Assembly: GCA_001643535.1 (NCBI GenBank)
Contig: LXTG01000114.1
Span: 1 to 8,666 of the forward strand
From: a candidate division NC10 bacterium SPGG6
GTDB lineage: Bacteria; Methylomirabilota; Methylomirabilia; Methylomirabilales; CSP1-5
Direction: 5' to 3'
Length of the DNA: 8,666 nt
Shown: piece by piece, positions 1 through 6,803 of the stretch
How positions within the stretch are numbered: the first letter of the stretch is position 1
Layout: the number at the start of each line of letters is the position of its first letter
Made by a program: the position numbers and the translations under genes
Notes under the pieces: generated by a model
The model's input: only the letters and a program-made list of their open reading frames with translations
The model's database searches: none
What the model was told of the DNA's origin: nothing

Positions 1-270
1 CTCCTGGATCAGGAGGATCGGCCCTTTCGAGTCTACCACCCCCCTCGCAATAGCCCTTTAATTCGGCGGGCCGAAGAGGAAGATGTGGTAGCCCTCTTCC
101 GGCGGTTTGCTCGCTTCCCGGTCGTTTCGATCCGGAGGGAGGCAGCGGGTTTGGTGGTGGAGTACTTTGATCTGCAGTTCGGCCAGATCGAGGGGAGGCG
201 GCCTTTCCTCCTAGAGGTGGCTTTCGATCAGGACGGTAAGCCTCGATTTGCGGGATTTGCCCGCCGATAA
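1..270 (+). CDS. C-terminal part of a probable DUF457/YdjM-like membrane-bound metal-dependent hydrolase (5' truncated)
   Basis: The reading frame is open from the first base of the window to a TAA at 268-270, giving the last 89 residues of a protein that begins upstream. The fragment is soluble in character, with no membrane segment. It has a segment rich in Arg and Glu, then RFPVVSIRREAAG, then alternating hydrophobic strands around VEYFDLQFG and PFLLEVAFDQDGK. That layout resembles the C-terminal extramembrane tail of the YdjM/DUF457 family of inner-membrane proteins annotated as metal-dependent hydrolases. The metal-binding His/Asp residues and the membrane helices of that family would lie in the missing N-terminal part, so the assignment rests on tail resemblance only. 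The next gene starts 20 nt downstream on the same strand, so the two may be co-transcribed. Confidence 0.55.
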   Translation, partial: LLDQEDRPFRVYHPPRNSPLIRRAEEEDVVALFRRFARFPVVSIRREAAGLVVEYFDLQFGQIEGRRPFLLEVAFDQDGKPRFAGFARR

Positions 271-290
271 GGGGGCACAGACCCCACGCC

Positions 291-1589
291 ATGACTGAAA
301 AGCTCTGGTCGGTGCCGATCCTCTCGTGGGCCTCCTACGATTTTGCCAATACCATCTTCTCCCTGAATATCGTCTCTCTCTACTTTGCCCTGTGGATTTC
401 CACCGACCTCCAAGGGGGAGAATATCTCTACCCGCCGACCTTCGCGCTCTCCATGCTGGCGGTGGCCTTCGTGGCCCCTTTTCTGGGTCACCTGGCCGAT
501 CGGCAGGGACAGAAGCCATTCTTGCTTGCATTCACGGCTACCTGTGTTACCGCGACGGCCCTTCTCGCTTGGACACGACAGGCGGGCGCGGCCCTGATCA
601 TGTTTGCCCTGGCCAATTTCTCGTATCAGGTGAGCCTCGTCTTCTATAACGCCTTGCTCCCTGTGGTGAGCCGTGAGGGAAATCGAGGCCGGGTCTCGGG
701 GTTGGGGGTTGCGCTGGGCTATGTGGGAGCGATCCTGGGGATGTACCTGGTCCTCCCCTTTGTCGATCGCGCTGCGTACGACTGGCTCCCGTCCGCGCTC
801 AAAGGCGTGGTCAATTTTTTGAGCGTGGAACCGCTGGAGGGGGCAGGACCGGTGCGGGTGAATGCGTTCCTCCCGACTGCGCTGCTCTTTCTCCTCTTTT
901 CCCTGCCGGTGTTTTTCGGGGTACGAGAACCCCGCGGTGTGCGCCGATCAAGCGGGGGGCACGGGGCCATCCGGGAAGTGCTCGGGACCCTCCGTTCCCT
1001 CCCGAGGCATCGCGAGCTCTCGAAATTTCTCGTCGCCAATTTCCTGTACGCAGATGTGATGCACACCATGATCCTGGTGATGGCCATCTATGCCCAACAG
1101 GCCGTCGGTTTCTCCACCCAAGCGGCCATCAATCTCCTCATCGCGATCTCGGCGATTGCCGCCATCGCAGGCGCATCCCTCTTCGGGTGGCTTGCAGATC
1201 GGATGCCGGTCAAATCGGTCATGATGCTTGTCCTCTCCCTGTGGGTGGTCACGCTCGTTCTTGTCTTCCTAGTCACCTCTCCCACTCTTTTCTACGGCGT
1301 CGGGATGTTGGCGGGGGCGGGGCTGGGAGGGGTCTGGGTAGTCGCCCGCATCTGTTTATTGCTCCTGGCCCCTCAGGAGAAAATCGGAGAGTTTTTCGGC
1401 CTCTACGCGGTCACGGGGAAGGCAGGCGCGGTGCTTGGGCCCCTGCTCTGGTCAGGCACCATTTTTCTATTCCGTGCGCACGGTGCGGGAAAATACCGCT
1501 TCGGTGTGATCACCCTCCTTCTCCTCCTCCTGGCGGCCTTCGCCGTCTTCGCCACTGTCCGTTTCCCCTCGCAGGAAAGGGGTGGATAG
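291..1589 (+). CDS. MFS transporter of the UMF1 (Atg22-like) family
   Basis: This is a 432-residue polytopic inner-membrane protein with about 12 hydrophobic segments, the usual size for UMF1-type major facilitator proteins. The N-terminus has the family-like SWASYDFANTIFS (residues 12-24). The MFS loop 2-3 signature appears as GHLADRQGQKP (66-76), with its counterpart in the second half as FGWLADRMPVK (298-308). FYNALLPVVSREGNRGRVSG (118-137) and EFFGLYAVTGKAGAVLGP (367-384) are also characteristic of UMF1. Bacterial members have no well-defined substrate; the family is named after the yeast vacuolar effluxer Atg22, and efflux of small metabolites is only inferred. The ATG at 291 is preceded by a weak ribosome site (a G run at 271-275, rather far upstream), but it matches the usual N-terminus of the family and no better start is visible. 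The stop lies about 80 nt before trpB2. Confidence 0.85.
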   Translation: MTEKLWSVPILSWASYDFANTIFSLNIVSLYFALWISTDLQGGEYLYPPTFALSMLAVAFVAPFLGHLADRQGQKPFLLAFTATCVTATALLAWTRQAGAALIMFALANFSYQVSLVFYNALLPVVSREGNRGRVSGLGVALGYVGAILGMYLVLPFVDRAAYDWLPSALKGVVNFLSVEPLEGAGPVRVNAFLPTALLFLLFSLPVFFGVREPRGVRRSSGGHGAIREVLGTLRSLPRHRELSKFLVANFLYADVMHTMILVMAIYAQQAVGFSTQAAINLLIAISAIAAIAGASLFGWLADRMPVKSVMMLVLSLWVVTLVLVFLVTSPTLFYGVGMLAGAGLGGVWVVARICLLLLAPQEKIGEFFGLYAVTGKAGAVLGPLLWSGTIFLFRAHGAGKYRFGVITLLLLLLAAFAVFATVRFPSQERGG

Positions 1590-1619
1590 CGGGCGCTCGT
1601 GACGAGAGAAGCGGGCTGC

Positions 1620-1648
1620 TTGCGGCGTAGATGCGAGGGTGTTAAAAT
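1620..1648 (+). promoter_or_regulatory. Putative sigma70-type promoter ahead of trpB2
   Basis: TTGCGG (1620-1625) and TAAAAT (1643-1648) are separated by 17 nt. The -10 matches the consensus at five of six positions and the -35 at three. The site lies in the 81-nt gap between the transporter and trpB2, about 20 nt ahead of the Shine-Dalgarno, which gives a short leader. This was found by reading only, and similar matches can occur by chance. Confidence 0.4.
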
Positions 1649-1657
1649 CCTATTTCC

Positions 1658-1665
1658 AAAGGAGG
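1658..1665 (+). promoter_or_regulatory. Perfect Shine-Dalgarno that fixes the trpB2 start
   Basis: AAAGGAGG is fully complementary to the conserved 3' end of bacterial 16S rRNA and ends 5 nt before the ATG at 1671. It decides for this ATG over the in-frame GTG at 1599, which would add 24 residues that read through the putative promoter. A GTG at 1668 is also in frame but too close to the ribosome site. Confidence 0.8.
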
Positions 1666-1670
1666 CGGTG

Positions 1671-3035
1671 ATGCAGACGACGAAGGTCTTCCTGCCCGAG
1701 GTAGAGCTTCCCTGGTTTTGGTACAACATCCTGGCCGACTTGCCGAACCCGCCGCCTCCTCCGCTCGATCCGGAGAGCGGTGATCCGTTGGATCCCGCTG
1801 CACTCGCTCCTCTGTTCCCACAGGCGCTCATCGAACAGGAGATGACGCGAGAGCCCCTAGTCCTCATTCCTCAAGCGGTTCGGCAGATCTACAGTCTCTG
1901 GCGCCCGACCCCCCTGTATCGAGCGAAGCGGCTGGAGGAGGCCTTAGAGACCCCCGCGAAGATCTTTTATAAGTATGAGGGGGTGTCTCCTGCGGGGAGC
2001 CACAAACCGAATACCGCCGTCGCCCAGGCCTATTACAACCGAGAAGAACAAGTACGGCGACTGACCACGGAGACGGGGGCCGGGCAGTGGGGGAGCGCTC
2101 TGGCCTTTGCCTGCTGCCTGTTGGGCCTGGAGTGTACGGTCTATATGGTCCGGGTAAGTTACGATCAAAAACCGTATCGCCGATCGATGATGGAGGTGTG
2201 GGGGGCTACTGTGTACCCGAGCCCGAGCCGCGAGACGGAAGCCGGCCGACAGGCACTGACGGCGAACCCCAATACCCCCGGGAGCCTCGGGATTGCCATC
2301 AGCGAAGCGGTCGAAGAGGCCAGAAAGCATGAGGATACCAAATATGCCCTGGGCAGCGTCTTGAACCATGTCCTCCTCCACCAGACGGTGATTGGGCTCG
2401 AGGCGATGAAGCAGATCGAACTCTTGGACGCCTTTCCCGACGTGATCTTTGGCTGCTGCGGTGGAGGGAGTAATTTCGCGGGACTCGCCTTTCCCTTTCT
2501 GAAAGAGAAACTTGAGGGCCGCGCCCTTCGCCTGGTGGCGGTGGAGCCGGCCGCCTGTCCGACGTTAACCCGAGGGCATTATACGTATGATTTTGGGGAT
2601 ACGGCGGGCCTCACTCCCCTTCTCAAGATGCACAGCCTTGGGCATGGCTTCGTCCCGCCGGCTATCCATGCCGGCGGGCTCAGATATCACGGGATGGCCC
2701 CGCTGATCAGTGCCCTGGTCGATCAGGGTCTCGTCGAGGCGATCGCCTATCCCCAACGGGCCGTCTTTGAAGCGGCAGTCTCGTTTGCCCGGGTTGAAGG
2801 GATTCTCCCGGCCCCTGAGGCGGCTCATGCGATCCGGGCCGTCATGGACGAGGCCATCCGGTGTAAGGAGTCTGGAGAGAACCGGACCCTGCTTTTTAAT
2901 TTATCAGGCCACGGTCACTTCGATCTCAGCGCCTACGACCTATATCTCAAAGGGGAAATGGAAGAGGATCTACCCTCATCGGTGGAGCTCGACCGGGCTA
3001 TGGCGTCTATACTCAGGGGCAGGGGAGAGCAGTGA
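1671..3035 (+). CDS. trpB2: Tryptophan synthase beta chain, TrpB2 type (PLP-dependent)
   Basis: This 454-residue cytoplasmic enzyme is expected to condense indole with L-serine to give L-tryptophan. The N-terminal stretch with WYNILADLPNPPPPPLDP (17-34), and the length, which exceeds the roughly 400 residues of classical TrpB1, mark the TrpB2 branch. The PLP lysine is K112 in SPAGSHKPNTA. The catalytic acid region is ETGAGQWG (134-141), where TrpB1 usually has ETGAGQHG. The phosphate-binding loop is CGGGSN (263-268), and LSGHGHFDLSAYD (411-423) is the typical C-terminal motif. No key residue appears missing. No trpA or other trp gene is nearby in the window, so this is an orphan trpB2; such copies may salvage free indole rather than work in an alpha-beta complex, which is inference here. 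The stop codon overlaps the tsaB start by 4 nt (GTGA), implying translational coupling. Confidence 0.93.
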   Translation: MQTTKVFLPEVELPWFWYNILADLPNPPPPPLDPESGDPLDPAALAPLFPQALIEQEMTREPLVLIPQAVRQIYSLWRPTPLYRAKRLEEALETPAKIFYKYEGVSPAGSHKPNTAVAQAYYNREEQVRRLTTETGAGQWGSALAFACCLLGLECTVYMVRVSYDQKPYRRSMMEVWGATVYPSPSRETEAGRQALTANPNTPGSLGIAISEAVEEARKHEDTKYALGSVLNHVLLHQTVIGLEAMKQIELLDAFPDVIFGCCGGGSNFAGLAFPFLKEKLEGRALRLVAVEPAACPTLTRGHYTYDFGDTAGLTPLLKMHSLGHGFVPPAIHAGGLRYHGMAPLISALVDQGLVEAIAYPQRAVFEAAVSFARVEGILPAPEAAHAIRAVMDEAIRCKESGENRTLLFNLSGHGHFDLSAYDLYLKGEMEEDLPSSVELDRAMASILRGRGEQ

Positions 3036-3718
3036 TTGTCCTGGGGATCGAGAGCGCCAGTCCACAAGGGGGTGTGGCCCTCGTGGGGGACGAGGGAGTC
3101 ATCGCCGAGTATGCGCTGAACGTGGAGGCGACCTATACCGAGCGTCTCATGCCCACGGTCGACCGGGTCCTTCAAGATGCCCGAGTGACCTTCCCCGAAG
3201 TGGAAGGGTTGGCCATCTCCATCGGGCCGGGCTCCTTCACCGGCCTCCGGATCGGACTCAGCACGGTGAAGGGGTTGGCGCTGGCGACGGGAAAACCAGT
3301 TGTGGGTGTCTCCACGCTCCAGGCCTTGGCCTGGAGCCTTCCCTATTGCCGCTATCCTGTCTGTCCCATCCTGGACGCGCGGAAAAAGGAAGTCTACTGT
3401 GCCCTCTTCGAGTACCGGGGTGTCGAACTCGTCTGCCTCATGGAAGAGAGTGTCCTTGCGCCCGAGGATTTGGTGCAGCGGATTAGCCAACCCACCTGCT
3501 TCATCGGTGATGGATGGCGGGTGTACGCAGCGTTTTTGCGGGAGGCCCTCGGGGGACTGGCCATCCCGCCTCCGACCTCCCGAGGGGCGTCTCCAGCAGC
3601 CGTGGCAGATTTGGGGCGACGGCGGCTCCTTCAAGGGGAAAAGGACCCGGTGGAAGAATTAGTCCCTCGATACATCCGTCTCTCGGAGGCGGAGCTGAAG
3701 CGACAGAAGAGGGATTGA
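3032..3718 (+). CDS. tsaB: tRNA threonylcarbamoyladenosine biosynthesis protein TsaB
   Basis: This 228-residue protein has the ASKHA-type fold of the TsaD/TsaB family. TsaB is the non-catalytic partner of TsaD which, with TsaE, transfers the threonylcarbamoyl group made by TsaC to A37 of ANN-decoding tRNAs in the cytoplasm. The sequence opens with VLGIESASPQGGVALV, the usual first strands of TsaB. It then has the hallmark GPGSFTGLRIG (65-75), the DARKKEVY segment (about 115-122), and a C-terminal LVPRYIRLSEAE of the type that closes TsaB proteins. Length is normal. The start is a GTG at 3032 inside the trpB2 stop region, with a purine-rich ribosome site (AGGGGAGAG) just upstream. rimI follows after 2 nt. 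No tsaD, tsaE or tsaC is in the window. Confidence 0.93.
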   Translation: MIVLGIESASPQGGVALVGDEGVIAEYALNVEATYTERLMPTVDRVLQDARVTFPEVEGLAISIGPGSFTGLRIGLSTVKGLALATGKPVVGVSTLQALAWSLPYCRYPVCPILDARKKEVYCALFEYRGVELVCLMEESVLAPEDLVQRISQPTCFIGDGWRVYAAFLREALGGLAIPPPTSRGASPAAVADLGRRRLLQGEKDPVEELVPRYIRLSEAELKRQKRD

Positions 3719-3720
3719 GC

Positions 3721-4215
3721 GTGACAGGGGGGACTTTCAGGATCGAGAAGATGGGGCTGCACGATCTCGAAGCGGTCCTCCGGATCGAGGCGGCCTCCTT
3801 CACCGAACCCTGGACCTGGGAAATGTTCCGGGCAGAGATGATCCCCGGAATTTCTCTGGCCCTGGTGGCGTTGTCCGAGGAGGATGAGATGTTAGGCTAT
3901 CTCTGTGGGTCAATCGTGGAGGGCGAATTTTACATCAGCAATATCGCAGTCGACCCTCGCGTGCGACGCCAAGGTGTGGGGGCGAAAATCCTCCTCTCCG
4001 CCCTCGCTCACGCCTCCTGCCAAGGGGCCAAGACCGCCTCGCTTGAGGTTCGGGCGTCGAATCGGACGGCGCAGGCCCTTTACCGGCACTTCGGTTTCGC
4101 TCTGGTGGGGCGGCGAAGACGCTACTATACGGGGCCAGTGGAGGATGCCTTGATTATGTGCCTCGATCAACTGGATGAAGCGGTCAGCGCTCGGTTGGAG
4201 GGCGAAAAGGCTTGA
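3721..4215 (+). CDS. rimI: Ribosomal-protein-alanine N-acetyltransferase RimI (GNAT family)
   Basis: This 164-residue GNAT protein is expected to acetylate protein N-termini in the cytoplasm, classically ribosomal protein S18, using acetyl-CoA. The N-terminal helix region EAASFTEPWTWEMF (23-36) is typical. The acetyl-CoA pyrophosphate loop is RRQGVG (82-87), following the strand ISNIAVDP. LEVRASNRTAQALYRHFGF (108-126) carries E109 and Y121, spaced like catalytic Glu103 and Tyr115 of enterobacterial RimI. The RRRYYTGPVEDALIM ending (132-146) is diagnostic. The GTG at 3721 is chosen because it follows tsaB by 2 nt and has AGAGGGA (3708-3714) at a good distance; the reading frame stays open further upstream but there it only duplicates tsaB in another phase. 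The tsaB-rimI pairing is common in bacteria. The last codons (TTGA) contain a TTGACA box that may serve the next gene. Confidence 0.92.
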   Translation: MTGGTFRIEKMGLHDLEAVLRIEAASFTEPWTWEMFRAEMIPGISLALVALSEEDEMLGYLCGSIVEGEFYISNIAVDPRVRRQGVGAKILLSALAHASCQGAKTASLEVRASNRTAQALYRHFGFALVGRRRRYYTGPVEDALIMCLDQLDEAVSARLEGEKA

Positions 4216-4241
4216 CAAGAGGCGGTCTTTCGCCCTTTGAT
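4212..4241 (+). promoter_or_regulatory. Putative promoter for the solute-binding protein gene, overlapping the rimI stop
   Basis: A perfect TTGACA (4212-4217) overlaps the rimI stop codon, and TTTGAT (4236-4241, four of six -10 matches) follows 18 nt later. Transcription would start near 4248, leaving a leader of about 45 nt before the GTG at 4293. The -35 is ideal but the -10 is weak, so the site is tentative. Confidence 0.35.
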
Positions 4242-4281
4242 GGAGCGGGTTTTCGTCCGGTTGGGCATTATTCAATCTCGC

Positions 4282-4287
4282 GGGAGG
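4282..4287 (+). promoter_or_regulatory. Shine-Dalgarno that decides the start of the solute-binding protein gene
   Basis: GGGAGG ends 5 nt before the GTG at 4293. Starting there places the positively charged GKRRS directly ahead of the hydrophobic core of the signal peptide. An upstream TTG at 4212 also has a purine-rich stretch before it (4197-4204), but it would put 27 extra non-hydrophobic residues in front of the signal peptide. Confidence 0.6.
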
Positions 4288-4292
4288 TAGTG

Positions 4293-5513
4293 GTGGGGAA
4301 AAGGCGGTCCCTCCGTCTGATCCTACTCGTCCCGTTCTGGGTTGGGGCCTTCCTTCCATTTTCCGGGTGGGCAATGGACAACCCTCCCGTCAAGATCGGG
4401 GCCCTCTTCCAACTGACCGGTCCAGATGCGGCATACGGCCGGCACGGCTCCCAGGGGGCGAAGATGGCCGAGAAGGAGATCAACGAGCGGGGGGGGGTCC
4501 TGGGGCGAAAGCTTCAGGTTTCTATGGTTCATGAGGGCATCGCCGCCATCGGGGTCGAGGAGGTCCTGAAGTACATCCTCGAGGGTGGGGTCGACTTCCT
4601 GCTGGGGGTGGATTCTTCGAGCGTCGCCTTGGCAGTGAGCAGAGTAGCAAAGAGGCATCGGAAGATCATTCTGTTTACGCACGCCCCCGGCGCCCAGCTT
4701 ACCGGAACTGCGTGTCACCGCTACGCTTTCCGGGTGGTGAACAACGCCGTTATGGACGCCCGTGCCGCGGCCCGCGTGATGAAGGACAAGCCGGCCAAGC
4801 GATGGTACGGCATCGGGCCCGACTCCGAGTATGGCCGGGGTTCCTGGGACGAATTTCGGACGGCCCTCAACCAGGTCAAGTCGGATGTTCTGTTTGTTGG
4901 GGAGTCCTGGCCCAAGCACTTCACGTATGATTATACGAGTGTCATTAATGCCGCGATACAGGCCAAGCCGGATGCGGTGTGGTCCACGCTGTGGGGCAAT
5001 GACCTCGTGACCTTCATCAGGCAGGCCCAGTCCGTTGGCTTCTTTGAACGGGTGAAGTTCTTCGTCAACCCGGCGGGCGCCTCCTTGGCCGTCCTGGGCC
5101 CCCTGGGGAGCAAGATGCCCGGGGGGGTCTGGGTGTCGGCACGCTACTGGTTCCTCTACCCGGATGGGCTAGAAAACGAGATCTTTGTGAAGGCCTATCG
5201 GGCGCTCTACGGCGAGTATCCAGCCGATGTGGCCCTGTCCAGCTATTCGGCCATTCATCTGCTGAAGCGGGTCATCGAAGAGGTGGGCTCTTTGGACACC
5301 GAGAGGATCGTCGAGCAGTTAGAGGGCATCACGTACCGTGATCCGGAGGGAATGAAAACCATCCGGAAGGAGGACCATCAGGTCATCAAAGATGTGGTCT
5401 GGGGACGGACGACGAAGTCCAAGAAGTACCCCTTCCGGATCTTGGACGATCTTGTGGTGGTTCCCGGGGACGAGCTGATCAGGTCGGACGAAGAGACCGG
5501 GTGCCAGATGTAG
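4293..5513 (+). CDS. Exported ABC transporter substrate-binding protein, branched-chain amino acid (LivJ) type
   Basis: This is a 406-residue periplasmic binding protein of the type I fold (Peripla_BP_6/LivJ group). From the GTG at 4293 the N-terminus is a standard Sec signal peptide: GKRRSLR, then a hydrophobic core, then FSGWA with probable cleavage near residue 27. There is no lipobox cysteine. The mature protein opens with VKIGALFQLTGPDAAYGRHG (33-52) and KMAEKEINERGGVLGRKLQV, the classical start of LivJ-type domains, where the ligand pocket begins. Later blocks such as AARVMKDKPAKRWYGIGPDSEYGRG and YPADVALSSYSAIHLLKRVI also fit. Related proteins bind branched-chain amino acids, amides, urea or aromatic acids, so the ligand cannot be named. 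No permease or ATPase gene adjoins it, so it must share a transporter encoded elsewhere or act as a sensor component. A nine-G run lies in its early coding region (4489-4497). Confidence 0.85.
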   Translation: MGKRRSLRLILLVPFWVGAFLPFSGWAMDNPPVKIGALFQLTGPDAAYGRHGSQGAKMAEKEINERGGVLGRKLQVSMVHEGIAAIGVEEVLKYILEGGVDFLLGVDSSSVALAVSRVAKRHRKIILFTHAPGAQLTGTACHRYAFRVVNNAVMDARAAARVMKDKPAKRWYGIGPDSEYGRGSWDEFRTALNQVKSDVLFVGESWPKHFTYDYTSVINAAIQAKPDAVWSTLWGNDLVTFIRQAQSVGFFERVKFFVNPAGASLAVLGPLGSKMPGGVWVSARYWFLYPDGLENEIFVKAYRALYGEYPADVALSSYSAIHLLKRVIEEVGSLDTERIVEQLEGITYRDPEGMKTIRKEDHQVIKDVVWGRTTKSKKYPFRILDDLVVVPGDELIRSDEETGCQM

Positions 5514-5542
5514 AGGGGGGAGAGCTGCTGTGCGGTTGTGAC

Positions 5543-5548
5543 AGGAGG
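5543..5548 (+). promoter_or_regulatory. Shine-Dalgarno for the Trm112-like gene
   Basis: AGGAGG lies 9 nt upstream of the ATG at 5558. It supports that start over an in-frame ATG at 5501, which lies inside the end of the preceding gene and would add 19 residues unlike the family. Confidence 0.55.
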
Positions 5549-5557
5549 AGAGGGGCG

Positions 5558-5737
5558 ATGATCGACAAGGAGTTCTTAGAGATCCTGGCCTGTCCTGCGT
5601 GCAAGGGTGAAGTCCGACTCGATGAACCGGGCGCGAGAATCATCTGCCAGGCGTGTGGTCGTCGGTATCCCGTTCGGGATGGAATCCCCGTCATGCTGAT
5701 CGACGAGGCAGAGATGCCCTCCCGGGAAGGAAAATGA
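5558..5737 (+). CDS. Trm112/YcaR-like small zinc-ribbon protein (UPF0434)
   Basis: This 59-residue protein has the normal length of the bacterial UPF0434/YcaR family, related to the eukaryotic methyltransferase activator Trm112. It opens with the typical LEILACPACKG and has two CxxC pairs (C12/C15 and C30/C33), enough to form a zinc ribbon. It ends with YPVRDGIPVMLIDEA, the most conserved block of the family. The bacterial function is not settled; Trm112 itself is a stabilising partner of methyltransferases, and a similar scaffold role is inference. The stop overlaps the rmlA start by 4 nt (ATGA), so the two are probably translationally coupled. A parallel placement is known in E. coli, where ycaR lies next to kdsB, another sugar-nucleotide enzyme gene for surface polysaccharide. 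Confidence 0.85.
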   Translation: MIDKEFLEILACPACKGEVRLDEPGARIICQACGRRYPVRDGIPVMLIDEAEMPSREGK

Positions 5738-6798
5738 AGGCGCTCATCTTGAGCGGTGGCCGGGGGACGCGCCTTCGGCCGATCACGTATACGAGCGCCA
5801 AACAACTGGTCCCCATCGCCAACAAACCGATCCTCTACTATGTCCTCGAGATGGTCGCCGCCGCGGGCATCCGCGAGGCCGGCGTGGTGGTGGGGGAGAC
5901 CCAGCAGGAAATCCGGATGGCAGTGGGGACGGGTGGAGACTGGGGACTTAAGGTCACGTATATCGAGCAGGAGGCCCCGCTCGGGCTCGCCCATGCGGTC
6001 AAGATTGCCCAACCGTATCTCGGGTCGGATCCCTTCGTGATGGTCTTGGGAGATAACATCCTGCGAGATGGTATCGCTTCCTTTGTGGATGAGTATCAGC
6101 GGGTCCGGCCCAATACTCAGATCCTCCTCTCCAAGGTGAAGGATCCGCAGCGCTTCGGAGTGGCCGGACTTCAGGGGGATCGGGTGTATTCTTTGGAGGA
6201 GAAGCCTAAGGTCCCAAAGAGCGACTACGCTTTAGTAGGGGTCTATCTCTTCGACCACACCATCTTCGAGGCGGTCGGGGCCATTCGGCCCTCCCAGCGG
6301 GGAGAGCTGGAGATCACCGATGCCATTCAATATCAGATTGACCGGGACTATGTAATCATCCCGCATGTCGTCACGGGCTGGTGGAAGGATACGGGACGTC
6401 TGGAGGATCTCTTAGAGGCGAATCGTTTGATCCTGGATACGCTCGAGTCTCGCGTGGAGGGGCGGATCGACACCCACTCGGTGGTGGAGGGGAAAGTGGT
6501 GATCGAAGGGGGGGCGGAGCTTGTGCGGAGTACCGTTCGCGGTCCGGCCATCATCGGGAGGTGCGCCCGCATCGTGAACGCCCGGATCGGCCCCTTCACG
6601 TCCATCGGCGCGGAGACAGAGGTCGTCAACAGCGAGGTGGTTGATAGCGTAATCATGGAGCAGGTGAAGATTGTAGACATCGAAGGACGGATGGGGGAGA
6701 GCCTCATCGGAAAGAATGTGCAGGTGTACCGCTGCTCCTCCTCCTCAGCGACCCTTCGCCTGATGTTAGGGGACAATAGCCAAGTGGGCATCAGCTAG
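5734..6798 (+). CDS. rmlA: Glucose-1-phosphate thymidylyltransferase, long form with C-terminal beta-helix domain
   Basis: This 354-residue cytoplasmic enzyme is expected to make dTDP-glucose from dTTP and glucose 1-phosphate, the first step to dTDP-L-rhamnose. The nucleotidyltransferase domain (about 1-240) starts with MKALILSGGRGTRLRPITYT, holding the GGxGTRL nucleotide loop (8-14). K23 lies in SAKQLVPIANKPI. YIEQEAPLGLAHAVKIA (76-92), VLGDN (104-108) and SLEEKPKVPKSDYALVGVYL follow, all as in RmlA-type enzymes. Unlike the common RmlA of about 290 residues, it has a C-terminal extension (about 250-354) with hexapeptide-like repeats (GPAIIGRCARI, IGPFTSIG), a left-handed beta-helix that marks the long-form family. 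The ATG at 5734 is chosen over an upstream in-frame ATG at 5653 because it begins exactly at the canonical N-terminus, overlaps the previous stop, and is preceded by GGGAAGGA. The first heptamer repeat array begins just after its stop. Confidence 0.92.
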   Translation: MKALILSGGRGTRLRPITYTSAKQLVPIANKPILYYVLEMVAAAGIREAGVVVGETQQEIRMAVGTGGDWGLKVTYIEQEAPLGLAHAVKIAQPYLGSDPFVMVLGDNILRDGIASFVDEYQRVRPNTQILLSKVKDPQRFGVAGLQGDRVYSLEEKPKVPKSDYALVGVYLFDHTIFEAVGAIRPSQRGELEITDAIQYQIDRDYVIIPHVVTGWWKDTGRLEDLLEANRLILDTLESRVEGRIDTHSVVEGKVVIEGGAELVRSTVRGPAIIGRCARIVNARIGPFTSIGAETEVVNSEVVDSVIMEQVKIVDIEGRMGESLIGKNVQVYRCSSSSATLRLMLGDNSQVGIS

Positions 6799-6803
6799 AT
6801 CAT

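Noticed and set aside
271..286. Small GGGG/CCCC inverted repeat before the transporter gene
   Set aside because: The stem is only about 4 bp in a G+C-rich gap of 20 nt and is easily due to chance.
1591..1610. Terminator hairpin after the UMF1 transporter
   Set aside because: CTCG-TGA-CGAG gives only a 4-bp stem and no T run follows, so I do not call a terminator.
1599..1670. Longer N-terminus for trpB2 from a GTG at 1599
   Set aside because: The extra 24 residues cross a putative promoter and the Shine-Dalgarno; the ATG at 1671 has a perfect ribosome site and the usual family start.
2933..3634. Long open frame on the - strand across the trpB2/tsaB junction
   Set aside because: It lies opposite strongly recognised + strand genes, shows no familiar motif, and is a typical by-product of G+C-rich coding sequence. 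The same holds for - strand frames at 1403-1867, 4323-4919, 5479-6012 and 7931-8536.
4212..4292. TTG start at 4212 for the solute-binding protein
   Set aside because: It overlaps the rimI stop in a coupling-like way, but it would put 27 polar residues ahead of the signal peptide. The GTG at 4293 has GGGAGG at good spacing.
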